A DNA stretch of 64,000 bases from Onchocerca lupi (GCA_028564675.1 JAOVVO010000055.1:1-64000); one strand, 5' to 3'. Numbered from the stretch's first letter, positions 51,729-63,915 are shown. Notes: a model not told the origin generated them from the sequence alone. A program made the numbers and translations.

Positions 51729-54439
51729 CTGCTAACGCTATTTGCACAGAAGATGGAATTGCTGCAAATATCGAGTTCAACCGATTCTTCGATGGTAAAA
51801 TTTACTCTGCTAATTATTCCACAAATCCGGATTGCATCTATCATAATACAAATGATACACCGATTCTTGCGATCGAATTTGTCATACCTCTCAACAACTG
51901 TGGCACGAGGATATCGAAGAATACAAGAAATGTTGTTATTTCAATTCTTTATCAGTTTCTTTGAGAAATTTTTTGAATAAAATTTTGGAATCGCCAGATT
52001 TTTTAATTAAAAATATTCAAGTTAGAAATCGCTCAAGGATTTCTGATTCTTAATTCGATTTTTATACAGAAATCGCAACATCATTGTTATCAGAATATTT
52101 TGAATTTTTGTAATTTAAGATAATTGATCTGATCGAAAATTTTATCTGCGTACAAATGGAGAAGGAAATTCAAGCATCTCTCGATCGTCGCTTTCTCTTC
52201 ACTTGTCAATTGGCACCTCCACCAGAATTAATCCAAGCTCAAAATGGCGAAACTTTAATATCGGTATATTTGCTTCACTTATTCGACTCTATTTTAAGTG
52301 AAATATGAGGCCAAATTAATGATGAAATGAAAATTATTCTGATTTCAAAACTGAGTTTTTTGAATAGATTTAACCAAAGTAAAAATTTTCTTTTTTTTTG
52401 CATGGTTTGTCACTTTTTGATCATTTCAATCTTGATTCCGATCCTAATAAATATTTCAAATAATATCACAAGTACTGCATTGAAATTTATAGAAATTTCG
52501 AGCATTTAGGCAACTCCGACTTGTTGTACTTGAAGAATAGTGTTTTATTTAGCAGATACAATCTTTGTAGAACAGGATTCCAAAATACGTTCTTTCCTCA
52601 CAAGAAGCAGAACCGGAATTCAAACCAGAAAATAACTGGGGCAATTGGCCTATTAATTCGATTTCAATATTCAGTACTCCAATTTCTGTGTCTGTTAGTT
52701 CCGAGCAAAAATTTGAAAACTGGCCACTTGAATTATCGTCAACTGGCGAGACGTCAGTCACTAATGCCACTGATGTTAGTACTAAATCCAACGAAAATCT
52801 GAATACTTTAATGAAAATTCTGGAAAAAATAAAATTTTGGCACAATGTAGTATCTACACCATTATTTTCAAACAAAATAACTTGGGAAATGAATGCAAAC
52901 ATTTCGACAACAACAGCAATGGATACGAAAGTAACACCATCAGCAGCCCAAGAGAATTCGACTTCGAGATGGTTCGTATCTATTAATTTTTTATAAGATA
53001 TTTTTTATTAGATTTTTTTATTGGAAGAACTAGCACTTGAATTATCGACAAACTGAAGAATCATTGTCAATCGATAAACTTTTAATCACTGCTGATAGTG
53101 GCACAGGATGAAAGTTTTGAAGGATGGAAAACCGACTAATTAGAAAGAAGTAATACAAAACTCATCAATATCAGGAGAAAACCATTGGAATCAGTTCGAA
53201 TATTTGCTACCCAATTACCAAACCAAAAATCAACAACTGATATGGCAATATATCTGGAAATACAAGATAATGATGAAGTACCTTTCGGGAACACAATAAA
53301 TCGTCCTATTCAGATTGGTGAAAATATTTCACTGGTAATACGAAGCAGATCACGTAATTCAAGTAAAGCCTTAAGTCATAAATTCAAAATCATTTAATAA
53401 ATTTTTTGAATACTTTCTTCCATTATGTTTATTAGATTGAAAGAAAATTAATTGATATTGCTATTCATTTGCAACTTTTTTCTTTGACTGTTTCTTTTTT
53501 TTTTTTTTTTTTTTTTTGAAAAAATCGTTTTAAGCATCATTTATCATAAATGATGGTCAAGACATAGTGATATTTGAATGCAAAAAAGTGAATTTTCAGA
53601 AAGTGATACTTACAACTTATTTGTTCATTCTTGTTATGCCAGTGATAAGCAAGGCTTGGCAAAAATTATGCTTATTGATCGATTTGGGTACTTTTTTCAA
53701 ATCTTCAAATTAGATATGATTTTACATAAAATCAATTCATTCAAAAATTTTTTTGAAATACAAACAGAGAGATTAAGATAATAAAATTATATTAAAGAGA
53801 AACTGATCTTTCAATATAAATTCAAGTTCAGGTGCGCGGTGCAACCTAAATTAACCGGTCAAATGATCCGAATGAAAAAGGCAGGTCAAACTTATTATTA
53901 TTTCCGATTCAGCGCCTTCAAATTTCCTGGATCCGATGATGTTTATTTTACGTGTGCTGTTGACATCTCCCAAAATGAAAGTTTTCCGGTACTATTCTAA
54001 TTTCAAAAAATACAGGGATAGATAGATTAGTAGATTGAAACATAGCAAGTATTTGAAAGATATTATTAATTGGGAGGAATAAAAAAGAAAAGAATTATAT
54101 ACAAAATAGCTAAATAAATAAGAAATGCATGCAAGAATTACAGGAATGTGGGAGATAAAAATTTAAGGCTCCAATGAACTGAATTCGGATGAAATTTTTG
54201 ACTAATTTCATGTGAAATTAATTGCTAAATCAAGCTAGTTTCATATTTCTTCTTTAGTTGAAGCGAAATATTCATTTGTAATTATTGTCCACATCAGCAT
54301 CATTTTTCCCGATTTCCATTTTTAGAAAAGATGTGAAACAACGCGAAATGAAACTCGTTGGCGACGAAGTTCTGATACCGACATAAGCCATGTTGAATTA
54401 TTTAATAACATGATAGTGTTAAGCAGTGAAATAACTTGA
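51729..54439 (+). CDS. ZP-domain (cuticlin-like) protein, N-terminal exon not found
   Basis: Seven phase-consistent exons: 51729-51931, 52120-52263, 52571-52971, 53175-53353, 53600-53687, 53832-53988 and 54326-54439 (TGA), about 428 codons. The ZP-N half reads ICTEDGIAANIEFNRFFDG, NNCGTR, FICVQMEKEIQ and RRFLFTCQL. A Thr/Ser/Asn-rich exon of 133 residues with several N-glycosylation sequons separates it from the ZP-C half: IQIGENISLVIRSRS, YNLFVHSCYASDKQGLAKIM, RFGCAVQPKLTGQ and FKFPGSDDVYFTCAVDI. A furin-type site RWRR follows. ZP proteins polymerise in the cuticle or apical matrix. No transmembrane segment was seen after the furin site, and the C-terminus is short, so it may be secreted or a further exon may be missed. 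Exact family member unknown. Confidence 0.8.
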
Positions 54440-54847
54440 AAATCAAAATCTGAAGGTAATCCTTTGAAATTTATCAAAGGAATTGAATTTCAGTTAGTTC
54501 TGATTTCGCATCATATAATACGTTGCAAATTTTAAAATGTAAAAGGCATGAACAAATATCGAATTCTCGGAAAGTTTTTGCTGCAATGATACCTAATTAG
54601 TTCCACTGACCGTGAATGCTATTCAGATCTCATACCGTATGCCTAATTAATTCATTGTTGGACTAAGGAAGTTAAATTTATTGATCATACGTTTTATGTT
54701 TATCAATTTTTGTTCTCAATTTATGACACTGAGAAATATTTTTGATTAGTTGAAATGATTTTTATAATGCCAAAATTTATCGAAAATGACATTTTTGTTT
54801 GATTTAGTTTACTATATGAACGTAATATGCCACAGTCATGTATGTCA
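54440..54847. other. Short intergenic segment
   Basis: AT-rich sequence between the ZP stop codon and the right repeat arm. No AATAAA was noted close to the stop, and no gene is seen. Confidence 0.5.
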
Positions 54848-55914
54848 CTATAGCAATGAATATATTGTGATTGATTTAGTCCAACTCTGGAACTGCTAAT
54901 AAATGTTTCTATGAACTGTAATAAATGTCCACTGATTACATTCGAACCCTTTCACTTAATTGTGTTTGAGATTTTATTAGTCCCTTAATTGTTTAAATAA
55001 ATAAATGGGAATATTCGAAGAACTTATTACTCTATGAAATAATTTCCAAATAAATGATTATTCATTTGAAATTAATATTTTATAAATGGTTCTCTCAAAA
55101 ATCATGATTCCGCCGCATCAGTGAATATTAAGTACAGTTTCCACTCATTAATAGCTAATTAATTCGTTCCCGAAAATTCAAAATGCACGAAATGGAGATT
55201 ATCTAAGGTATTACAATTGTTGCCCTCTTTAATATTCCAAAAATGCATTAAATGAACATCTAAAAAGTTGATTTATTTGTCTGAGATTAAGAATTTTCTC
55301 ACAAGAGCAGCAGTGCAGGACGTCGTGATTCACAGGACCGAGGTCCAAAAAGTCGAACAAAAGACATCTTTAAAATTATGGATATCGATCCCTTTGATTT
55401 GTTTATTCCTGCTTAAAATGTCTGCTCAACAATTCGTATTTAATTAATAAGAATGCAACAACCGATATCAAATTGAATATAACAAAGCATTTTGAAATTT
55501 ATTTGTTTAAACTCATTTCATTCTTAACGAGTTGAATTTTGCTTATGAAGATAAAAAATTCTCAAAGTTCAGAACTTCATTGACTTGTTAACAAATTAAG
55601 ATATACAGAAATATTTCAAATACTTTGAAACTTTAGATTAATAATTTATTCTTCTTTCTCTTCTCCGTCTTATTTCTACTTTTCCTTCCTTTTTCTTTCC
55701 TTTTCCTTTCTGATATGAAAATGGTCTAAAAAGTCTATAAATAGCATCTTCAGTCTTTTATAAAAGTTTCAGCTGATAGCTGAATGATATCCGCCACTTT
55801 ACTTTTTTTTTCTAAATCTTTGCTACGCCTCGTCTTTCAAAGTGATACATAATAGGAAAGCACTGTACCCATATGATCGATCAGAGGATTGATGCTTAAT
55901 GTTTTGAAAATAAT
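54848..55914 (-). repeat. Dispersed 1-kb repeat, right (inverted) arm
   Basis: The reverse complement of the repeat at 21500-22530. The stretch 55457-55914 is nearly identical to its partner, while 54848-55456 is diverged with small insertions and deletions. The near-identical end faces away from the bracketed genes, as in the left copy. Confidence 0.85.
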
Positions 55915-55917
55915 AGT

Positions 55918-56298
55918 TGTCGGAAGAATCCGAAAGATGACTTATTATAAATAAGCAGAGCTAAAGATCAAGAAACGCGAAGACAGTTTCAAATGGACCA
56001 GCATGGATAAACATGTTTTCGCGCCAAAATGATACGCATGTGAGAGGAGGAGGAACCCGAAACCTTTTAAAGGTTCAGTCGACAGTCCAAATCGATATGA
56101 GTGACAATTCAGCAGAAGACCACTATTAGTACCCTTTCATTATGGTGTATTATTCATTTACTGTTTACTATGATATAGTACGATATTGTGTATAATATCA
56201 TATCACTCAATAAAGCCTATTGCTGTTCTTGCCGAGTCGCAATAGCAATAAGATTCGATCCCTAATTGTTGGATAGAAATGTATAAATCATCACCACA
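55918..56298 (+). mobile_element. LTR-like insert (possible solo LTR)
   Basis: Between the right repeat arm and the right copy of repeat X lies about 380 bases of different, less AT-rich sequence absent from the left locus. It begins TGTCGGAAGAATCC and a possible end is CATCACCACA (TGT...ACA). It has a TATA-like TTATTATAAATAAG near 55940 and a CTCAATAAAGCC polyadenylation-type signal at 56206-56217, the order expected in an LTR. No target-site duplication could be confirmed and no internal retrotransposon genes are next to it. Ends and family are uncertain. Confidence 0.4.
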
Positions 56299-56299
56299 G

Positions 56300-56401
56300 A
56301 ACTTTTCTTTCTCAAACCATCATTTATTGTCAGTCTGCTTATCTTTGATATTTCTTAACAATTTCGGGAATTTATCTATCGTTCATTTGGCAACACCATT
56401 G
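56300..56401 (+). repeat. Short repeat X, right copy
   Basis: Contains CAGTCTGCTTATCTTTGATA and GGGAATTTATCTATCGTTCA, aligning with 21399-21503 in the same orientation with small changes and one short gap. The 1-kb repeat next to it is inverted, so X and the arm do not move together. Confidence 0.75.
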
Positions 56402-57157
56402 TTGGGGAAAAAATCTGATTGAATTGTATAATTTGCTTTGTAGATTGTTGGATACGTAGAGAACTGAACATGGGAAATTTCAAATCCTTTATTATTTAAG
56501 TTCCTTCATTCATTCGGGTAATTTCAGAGAAATAAACAAAGTAGAGTTCTGAAATAATTTTAAGGCTGTTAAACAAGTGTGCAATGTAAAATACACTTTT
56601 TGGCTAGAATTTGTATAAATGCATGAGATAGAGTTTCAAGATCCTGAATAATTTCTTTGATTTTGAAAATTAAATTAATATAGCATAGAAGCATTGGTCA
56701 CAAATTAAACTTCACTGATCGCACGAGTTAGACTTCAAGTTGGCGGTGCAAATTTTCAAAAATTACTTGTAAAACAAAAAAATTCTTTTAAGTTAGAAAT
56801 TATGGGTAACGCAAAAATGACAGAAAATAGATTGATGACTTGCTTCTTAAACTTCATTTGCCCAACCACATATCATTCTTTATGCCACAGTACTACAAAT
56901 CTTAACTTGAAATAAAATTCTGGAAATCATATCATTTCACGAATTATGTTGCTGGTCTTGAACAGAATGCTTTCAGACAGTAGTCTGAGCACGTTTAGTT
57001 CAATTTTTTATAATGACGATTTTTTGGGTTTTCCTGAAGAAATTGGCACGCGCGAATCAGAGGTCGTGGTGGGAATTTGCGGTCGATTGTTTAAATGTTC
57101 GGGATTTTGATTTCGGAAATTTTTTTTAAGTCTTTGTATTTGCTTTTAGAGGTTTCA
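56402..57157. other. Upstream region of the ZCCHC8 gene
   Basis: No gene is seen. TTTGCTTTTAG at 57149, nine bases before the start codon, is a good acceptor and could be a spliced-leader trans-splice site. Confidence 0.5.
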
Positions 57158-60100
57158 ATGATGGATATTCGTGATGAACGTGAACCAGGTGAATGTTCAC
57201 GTACGCCATCACCGGAATCAGAGGTTGCCCATGTAAACGTCCAAAGAATGCCCAAGAGGAGAACACATAGGTAATCTGTGAGAAATTTTTGTTTCTCTAT
57301 TTATTATATAGGTTATTCTATCAATTCATGGTTTCTGGCTTTTCATTCTTTATTTAATTCTTTTTTCCTCATATCTCTGATAGTCATATCATAAACTTCT
57401 ATAATTTACATTAAATGTCGAACAATATTGAATTTAAATACTCAAATACATTTGGCGATTCTTTATGCTCTAATATTACATGTCTTAAGAAGTTGTATCT
57501 ACAACAGTGAGTATGATGCAAAAGAATCCTCTTTGGGACCCGTTAAACTCACTATTTAAGTCTTTTAAAGTATCCATTCAAGTCTGAAAAGTCACATGGT
57601 GTTTAAGTAATAGCATTATCCCATACATAATTAGTGTCTTGTTTTGCAATACAAAGTCATCGTCTGAATATATTCGAATTAAAATCAACACCTGATATTA
57701 TTTAAGTAAAACGCTAATGTACTGCAGGTACGAAAACGCAAAATTTCGGAATAAATCCGTGATTGAGCAGATGAATTTGGTAACAGAAGACCAAGATGAG
57801 GATATCGAAATAGTAAGGAATCTATCATAATGTTAACTAAATTTCATTAAACGTTATTCTTTTGAGTTTTTAAAGTCTGACCAATCCCTGCGACGAATTT
57901 GCATTTTATTTTTAGTATCTTGATGATTTAAGTTTTGAAATCTATAGCTACAGATATCTGATGAAGGTGAATGTAGCGGTGATGGTGAATTATTCGTCCT
58001 GGATACTGAAGGGACGGAAATTGTTGAAGTAGAAGAAGTAAATAGAAAGAGCCTTATCAAAACACCAAAACATGATTTGGAAAAAGAAGAACGTAAAATT
58101 TTGCAAAAGACATCCAAGATAAAAGGAAAGGATAATATTTTTGATGTGAGCAGAATTCTGACGAATGATGTAGTAGTCCCGTCGCCATCAGAAGAAAAAA
58201 AAGAAAGGTTATTTTTTAGCATATATAGCATACTGTACTTCTCATCGATTACTTGTTTTTGTGGTAGGAAGGTGGATAAATCAAACTTATTTGATTATAG
58301 TTTTTATTAAAATTAGATTATGAGGTTGTAACAAGTCTATTCACTAATTTTATGTCTATAATATCTCTCAGAATGGATTTTTTCTTGGTAATTTTATGCT
58401 GCAGAAGTTATTTTCAAAATTTTAGTACGTTCAAAATAAGTTGCTTCAATTGTGGTGGTGAGCATACCTTGCAACAATGTGATATTCCCTTAAATCAACG
58501 AAGGATCGCTGCCAACCGTGCTGCTCATTTTAATAATAAGCGTTCAGCGCAAGAACGTTATACCACAGTAGATGATACTGCATCAGCAGGCGCGTGTAAT
58601 ACAAGGTAAATTTAAGAATTTTTTCATTTGAAGAGCGTATTTTTCAGCAAAATTTTTCTGCCAATTGAAATGATAATGTTTAGGCCTGGGGAAATCAGTG
58701 ATGCTTTACGTGAAGCTTTGGGTATAGGTCCGAATGACATTCCGGAATGGATTTATCGAATGCGTCGAAGAGGCTTCATTGATGGTTATCCGCCAGGATA
58801 TTTGGCAGAGGTTAAGTTTGCATGTTTTTCACTGTTTTTGGTAATGAAAAAATTGGAAAGTTTAAGTATGTATTAATATGTAGTTATATTATCCAGTATT
58901 GAAGTAGATAAGATGCAGATTAGCATATTATTTTAAAAAACAAATGGGATTATTTTTAGGCCCTTGATCAAAACTCTGGTGAGGAGTCATTATTGGAATT
59001 TCACACCGATGATAAAACTTTGGGAACTCCGCGCATTTTGCGAGGTGCTTATTTTACCTATATCTGGTAATGACAAAGAATAAAACGATTTTCGAGTATT
59101 CTGGTTCCTAGTCAATTTTTTATAGTTTTTTTTTTTCATTCATTTTTCAGAAAATGATAAGAAACGTAAACGATTTATGGTTTCTGCCGATAAAGTGATT
59201 GCCTATCCCGGTTTTAACTACTATAATCGATATCTTAGAGATGTACGATTTGATTGATTTGCTTTGTTTCAGTGGAGATTTATTTTTTATATAGCAGCAT
59301 TTTTACTTTTTAGAGACTTTTTTATTTTTATAGTTAGACTAAGCAGGATGATTCATAAATTTATTAATTATGAAGCCAATCTACTGAAATTAAGGTTTTC
59401 TTATAGCGCGAACGTTTTCGAGTACCTAGATTTGATGAATACATCCGATATCTTCAAGAATATGTCAAGGAAAATCATGCGGTAAACATTATACTTTGCT
59501 TAATTTGTTTTTGAACAAAAATGAAACGCATGAACTTATTATATATTATCAATTGAAATATTCGATTTTTAACTTCAGATTATTTTTGTTGCAGCAGCGA
59601 TTGCTTGATGATTACGGTCAAGAAAATAGAAAACGGGGAAAGTATAAGAATGAGCACAAAAACGATCATAAAAGATCAAGAAATGGCATGACTTACAGTT
59701 ATTTTTTTTTTTCTATTTAAATGTGATATATTGAAATATCTTGATTTTGAATAAATTGTCTGAACTTTTAAGATTCGAATGACAGCGTTATTTTGGTTAG
59801 TGATGAACCAGACGAAAGTGAGACAGTGTCTATGCAGTCATCAAAAGAGACTGTAATAATAAAAACTATGGTAAATTTTTATTTCCAGAATTTCAAACAT
59901 TACTGTTTTTGAAAACTATCCGCATCATTATATCTTAAAGTTTTCCGAAAACTTTGAGATTTATAGTTAAATAAAGGAATTATAATAGTTGGCATGAATT
60001 TCATTTGCAGAAACATAATACACCAATTGTTGACATTGTGGCTTCGACATCTTGTGCGGCAGTTGCCTCACCATCAGTTGGTAGCAGCGATGGTAGGATT

Positions 60101-60349
60101 TCGTTTGGAACTCCTGTAGTTTGTCGACTAGAACATGTAATTTTTATTTCGAGATTTTGAACTGTCACTATTCATTCTTTTATGTGTTATGAATTGACGA
60201 GTAAATTTACTTTTTAGGATAAGAAGAAGCCAAGTTTGGAAAAATTCCGAGATGGTGTTGTGCCGTTTGAGGCTGTAGAAGAAAGTACTGGAAAACGCGG
60301 TTTCTTTAGGGCTCTTATGTTAAAGATTCGGAAAAAAAAACATAAGTGA
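57158..60349 (+). CDS. ZCCHC8 homologue, NEXT-complex scaffold (zinc knuckle and PSP domain)
   Basis: Twelve exons, all phase-consistent: 57158-57270, 57728-57812, 57954-58207, 58426-58605, 58684-58810, 58960-59044, 59151-59242, 59407-59481, 59595-59697, 59773-59870, 60011-60136 and 60218-60349 (TGA), about 489 residues. Residues 1-150 are acidic and low complexity (EDQDEDIEI). The zinc knuckle CFNCGGEHTLQQC is at about 157-169, followed by a PSP domain (PGEISDALREALGIG, WIYRMRRRG, GYPPGYLAEA) at about 211-255 and a basic segment (NDKKRKRF). The C-terminal 40 residues (KPSLEKFRDGVVPFEAVEES then STGKRG) match the conserved ZCCHC8 end that contacts and stimulates the MTR4 helicase in other animals. 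It should act in the nucleus, linking RBM7 and MTR4 to target transcripts for exosome decay. Either of two adjacent ATGs may start. AATAAA lies at 60829-60834. Confidence 0.9.
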
Positions 60350-61577
60350 TAATACTTACAAAAAAAAGAAAAATTTTAGGTTTTATCATTTTTCGTCCCG
60401 TTTCAAGTATCTGTTGCTACCTTAAACTTCATATTTCTTGTTTTCTTCTTCAAACTTATTCGGTATAAGTTAGTAGTAATATATTAATACGGGTATTGAT
60501 ATCATTTTCTTTGTTATAGATTGAAAGTATACATTTGTTATTATTTTTGTAACATTTTGATTGTGATAAGTGCATTTTATACGAATTTTCGTGTAAATTT
60601 AACCTCTTCATATGCTATTTTTCTAAAATTTAGCGAATGTCTGTATTTATAAATAACACATATGCAAAATCGGAAGGGATTACTTGAAATTGGATTTCAG
60701 GTATTAGTTATTGGAAAATAAGTACGATGCGTTTTGGAATTTTAAAAATGAAAGTTTTTGATAATGATTTTTATCTTTACTGAAGTTCATCAAATATAAA
60801 AGATGAATATGGATGTATATGATGGAGAAATAAAACTCAGTTTTTCATTTTGCAAAAAAAGTATTTAACTATCGAAAAGAAAAAACAGTTGTTTTATTAG
60901 ATCTTATTTCGAATTAGATCAGACTAGAAGATAATCATTCGGAATAAGAGAAGGATAAAGAAAGAATTGAAGTTGAGAAAATTTGGGAAAAATTAGCGGA
61001 GGTACAAGTTAAAACTGGAAAATTTTCTCACTTTCTGGGGTATGGTTCCAGGACTCTCTTCAAATTATTTTTGCTGGAATACATTCCTAAGTTTTAGTGT
61101 CAGTTTGCATTTTGTTCTGAAGGCATCGGAAAAGAAAATTCAGATGCGAGTATTAGGTTTTGCTGTCTGATGTATTCAGGATGGCTTGTTTGACGAATTG
61201 AAATGGAAATAGGAAAGGAACTTAGTGATATTATTGTCAATCTGTTTGCACCTGCTAATCGCGTAGTCTATTATTAACCAATATAACGATGATAAATATT
61301 TACGTTATATCATCACTAATAATAACGGTGTAAATGTTTACGTCATGTCATTATCAATAATGGTGATAAATGTTTACGTCATATGCAACATGTTTCATAA
61401 GCATTTATTGTTTCGAAATGTCGTGTAAACAAAAGTTGTATAAATAAGAGTTAAAGATGTGGTAGACAGCATTTTGTGATGAGCAGTTAGTTTTATTTTA
61501 AATTCATTTACTCAGGTTGGAAAAATGATGCACTTTCATTTTTTGAAATTAGTGTGCTACAGGAAAGAAGTGTTGAC
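60350..61577. other. Intergenic region, ZCCHC8 3' UTR and next promoter
   Basis: The first 480 bases to AATAAA (60829) are a likely 3' UTR. A small tandem array at 61270-61384 precedes the next gene. TGTGCTACAG at 61561 is a possible trans-splice acceptor 16 bases before the next start codon. The distance of 1.2 kb argues against a tight operon. Confidence 0.55.
61270..61384. repeat. Short tandem array of TTACGTCAT-like sites
   Basis: Three related units of about 37 bases contain TTTACGTTAT (61299), TTTACGTCAT (61337) and TTTACGTCAT (61373), each preceded by (A/G)TAAAT(A/G). The core resembles bZIP (CREB/ATF or CES-2-like) sites. The array lies about 200 bases before the next predicted start. 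Confidence 0.6.
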
Positions 61578-63915
61578 ATGGATATTGATGCTCATGCTTT
61601 TGTGGTGGATGAGACATCATCGGATGATTCGGATGAAATTGCTGTGTTTGATAGTCGAGATTTGAGCCTTTTAAGTAATGAAAGAAAAGTATTGTAAGTT
61701 TTCTTTACCATGAGTATCGAAAATACTAAGGGGAATATGTCTTTTTTTTTTTTCACTTTTCCAGAAATATCGAGATTTAAATTTGGTACGAAAATGTAAA
61801 TTTTAGGAGAATTTGACAAGCACTTGCAACTGCTCAGATTGTATGCTTTAAAGCTTTATCCTAGATCAGAATTTTATCTATTTTATTGTTAACGTAACAA
61901 TACACAGCATTTCAAGTTCACATGTACTTAAGACTTTTTTGTTACATGATCTTCGTTGAGACGAAGGAAATACCAATACAATTATTTTCAGATGTGAGGA
62001 TAGAATGTGTAATTTATATAAAACATTTCGTTACAACGGACCCGAATATAAAACACGAAGAACTATTTATGGATTTACAACATTAGACACTGATTTTTTT
62101 GATCGTATCCAGGAGAAGGTTAATTTTTATCATGATTAGCTCGATTTGCAATAGTCATGGTGTTTGTTATTTATTTGAGATTTTTTTGTAAAGATTCTTT
62201 TTAATTTATTAGTAATCTTGACATTTATTTTCTAATGTTAATCTTTATCTTCATCTTCTGCTTATTTCTAGATCTCTATTGACTTCAATGAGGAAAAGAT
62301 TTCCAAAGCTGTCATTGCGTTTCATGTTGATAAAATGGGAATCAGAGAAGGCGCCGCTAAAATGGAGATATCGGTATTCGATTTTATTGTCCTTTTAATG
62401 GATCATGTTTGGAAAGGTACAAGATTTTCTACTATTCTTATTCGATTTGTTTGGTTTTCCCATAGCTTCCGATTTACCAGTAACGAATACGCTTTAAAAA
62501 CTAGTAAATTAAATGTCTGATGCAAATTATCGATTTTGTCGATTATTTTCTTATACTTAATTATTCAACTTGACCCTTTCTCTAGATAAGGACTTCCGAA
62601 AATATAGTTTTCACTTTATTCGATCTTCATAAGCCCGTATTTCAATCATTCTTCAGTCACATACTGTCTATAATTTTAAAGGAAACCGATTGCAGAACGT
62701 GATAAGACAATCGATAATTACAGTATATCTCGGATTGCTGGCTACGTTGGTGTGGATCGCGCTCATATGCTTATTCTTGGCAGTTTGATAAACAATAACA
62801 TTACTTTAACTCCATCAGAAATAGCTACTGTAAATTATAGTAAATAATGATGAATTAATGTGTTTTAGCAATATCTTGAGCTATAAATATATATATATCG
62901 ATTTTATTTTTCTTTTTATTCATTATTTACTCTTATTCTCTTATTAATTGTTTATAATTACTATATATTGAAGTTTAATTCATTATTGTCAACAAATTTC
63001 AAATCTTTCAGAAAACTCTTTCTGAGCCAATCGAAGTAATTGTAATGTTGACAATGTTACTGGCCCAAATGTATGGTTGGCCTGTTGCGGAGGATTTCAG
63101 TCAGAATTGGAAAAATGTCAGTTTTTAGTAAGTCTATTACAGTGAAGATAATTGATGAAGTTTAAGTTAGAATCATCATGTCTTTCCAACATTATTTACA
63201 AAAATATAGCTTGGTAATATAGCTTGATGTTAGGAGCATTTGAAGTGAAGTAATATCTCAGAATCAGAAATGCTGGAGAGCTTAACAGTTTTGTGGATGC
63301 ATTTCGACAGTACCAAAAGTAAAACATATTATGGTCTTAGTAATTTTCATTAACAAAGTTAGATTTCAAGAATGCGTAACTTAATTTGTACACAGAAATC
63401 CATTTTTCTTTTCAGATTGAAACATCTTCTATACCATCGGATGAAGAAGCCATACAATCTGTGGATGATTTTGTAACAATCGCATGTGAAGTACTGCAAG
63501 ATTTCAAAAATGATCGATCATCTCCTCTTTGGTCGGATAAATTTCACTTTTTTGTTATTCTGTTGTCTTAAATGAATATATTTAATTACTGAACATAATA
63601 AGTGATTAATATCGAATATGACAGTCATAATAGGAACGATCGAAAAATAACTCAGCTTGAACTTTTCCATTAATTCACCGCTGTATTTGGAAACTAGATA
63701 TTCACTAATTTTTCTGAGGACCAGAAGTTCTTATTAGAAATAAAATAAAAAAAGAAAAAAAACTTTGGAATTTTCATATTTTTTCTGTCGCTTTAATAAC
63801 ATTTTTTAATAATTTCAGCAGGCATGTGAATGATGACTGTGGCAGTGATTTAGTGATGATGTCAAACGAACTGACACAGTACGCCAATAATCTGCTCAAT
63901 GAATTGGTAGAGTAA
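61578..63915 (+). CDS. Unrecognised protein, seven exons
   Basis: Exons 61578-61693, 61992-62118, 62272-62416, 62696-62829, 63012-63121 (donor read as AAT|GTCAGT), 63416-63531 and 63819-63915 (TAA) join in compatible phases, about 281 residues. The first exon is acidic (DETSSDDSDEIAVFDS). The middle (residues about 80-220) looks helical and globular: FFDRIQEKISIDF, FDFIVLLMDHVWKE, YSISRIAGYVGVDRAHMLIL and VIVMLTMLLAQMYGWPV. No signal peptide or catalytic motif is seen. I do not recognise the family; a cyclin-like or other all-helical adaptor fold is possible but unsupported. The exon 5 donor is weak: reading on would give a stop (TAG) four codons later, so a shorter form is possible. The TAA overlaps a GTAAAT donor-like site, so the gene might also extend past it. 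Confidence 0.65.

Noticed and set aside
52549..52902. 117-codon minus-strand frame
   Set aside because: It is the reverse shadow of the low-complexity ZP exon, whose + strand reading joins other exons in phase.
56250..56266. GATTCGATCCC, resembling a tRNA B box
   Set aside because: No A box, acceptor stem or anticodon arm could be placed around it; it lies within the LTR-like block.
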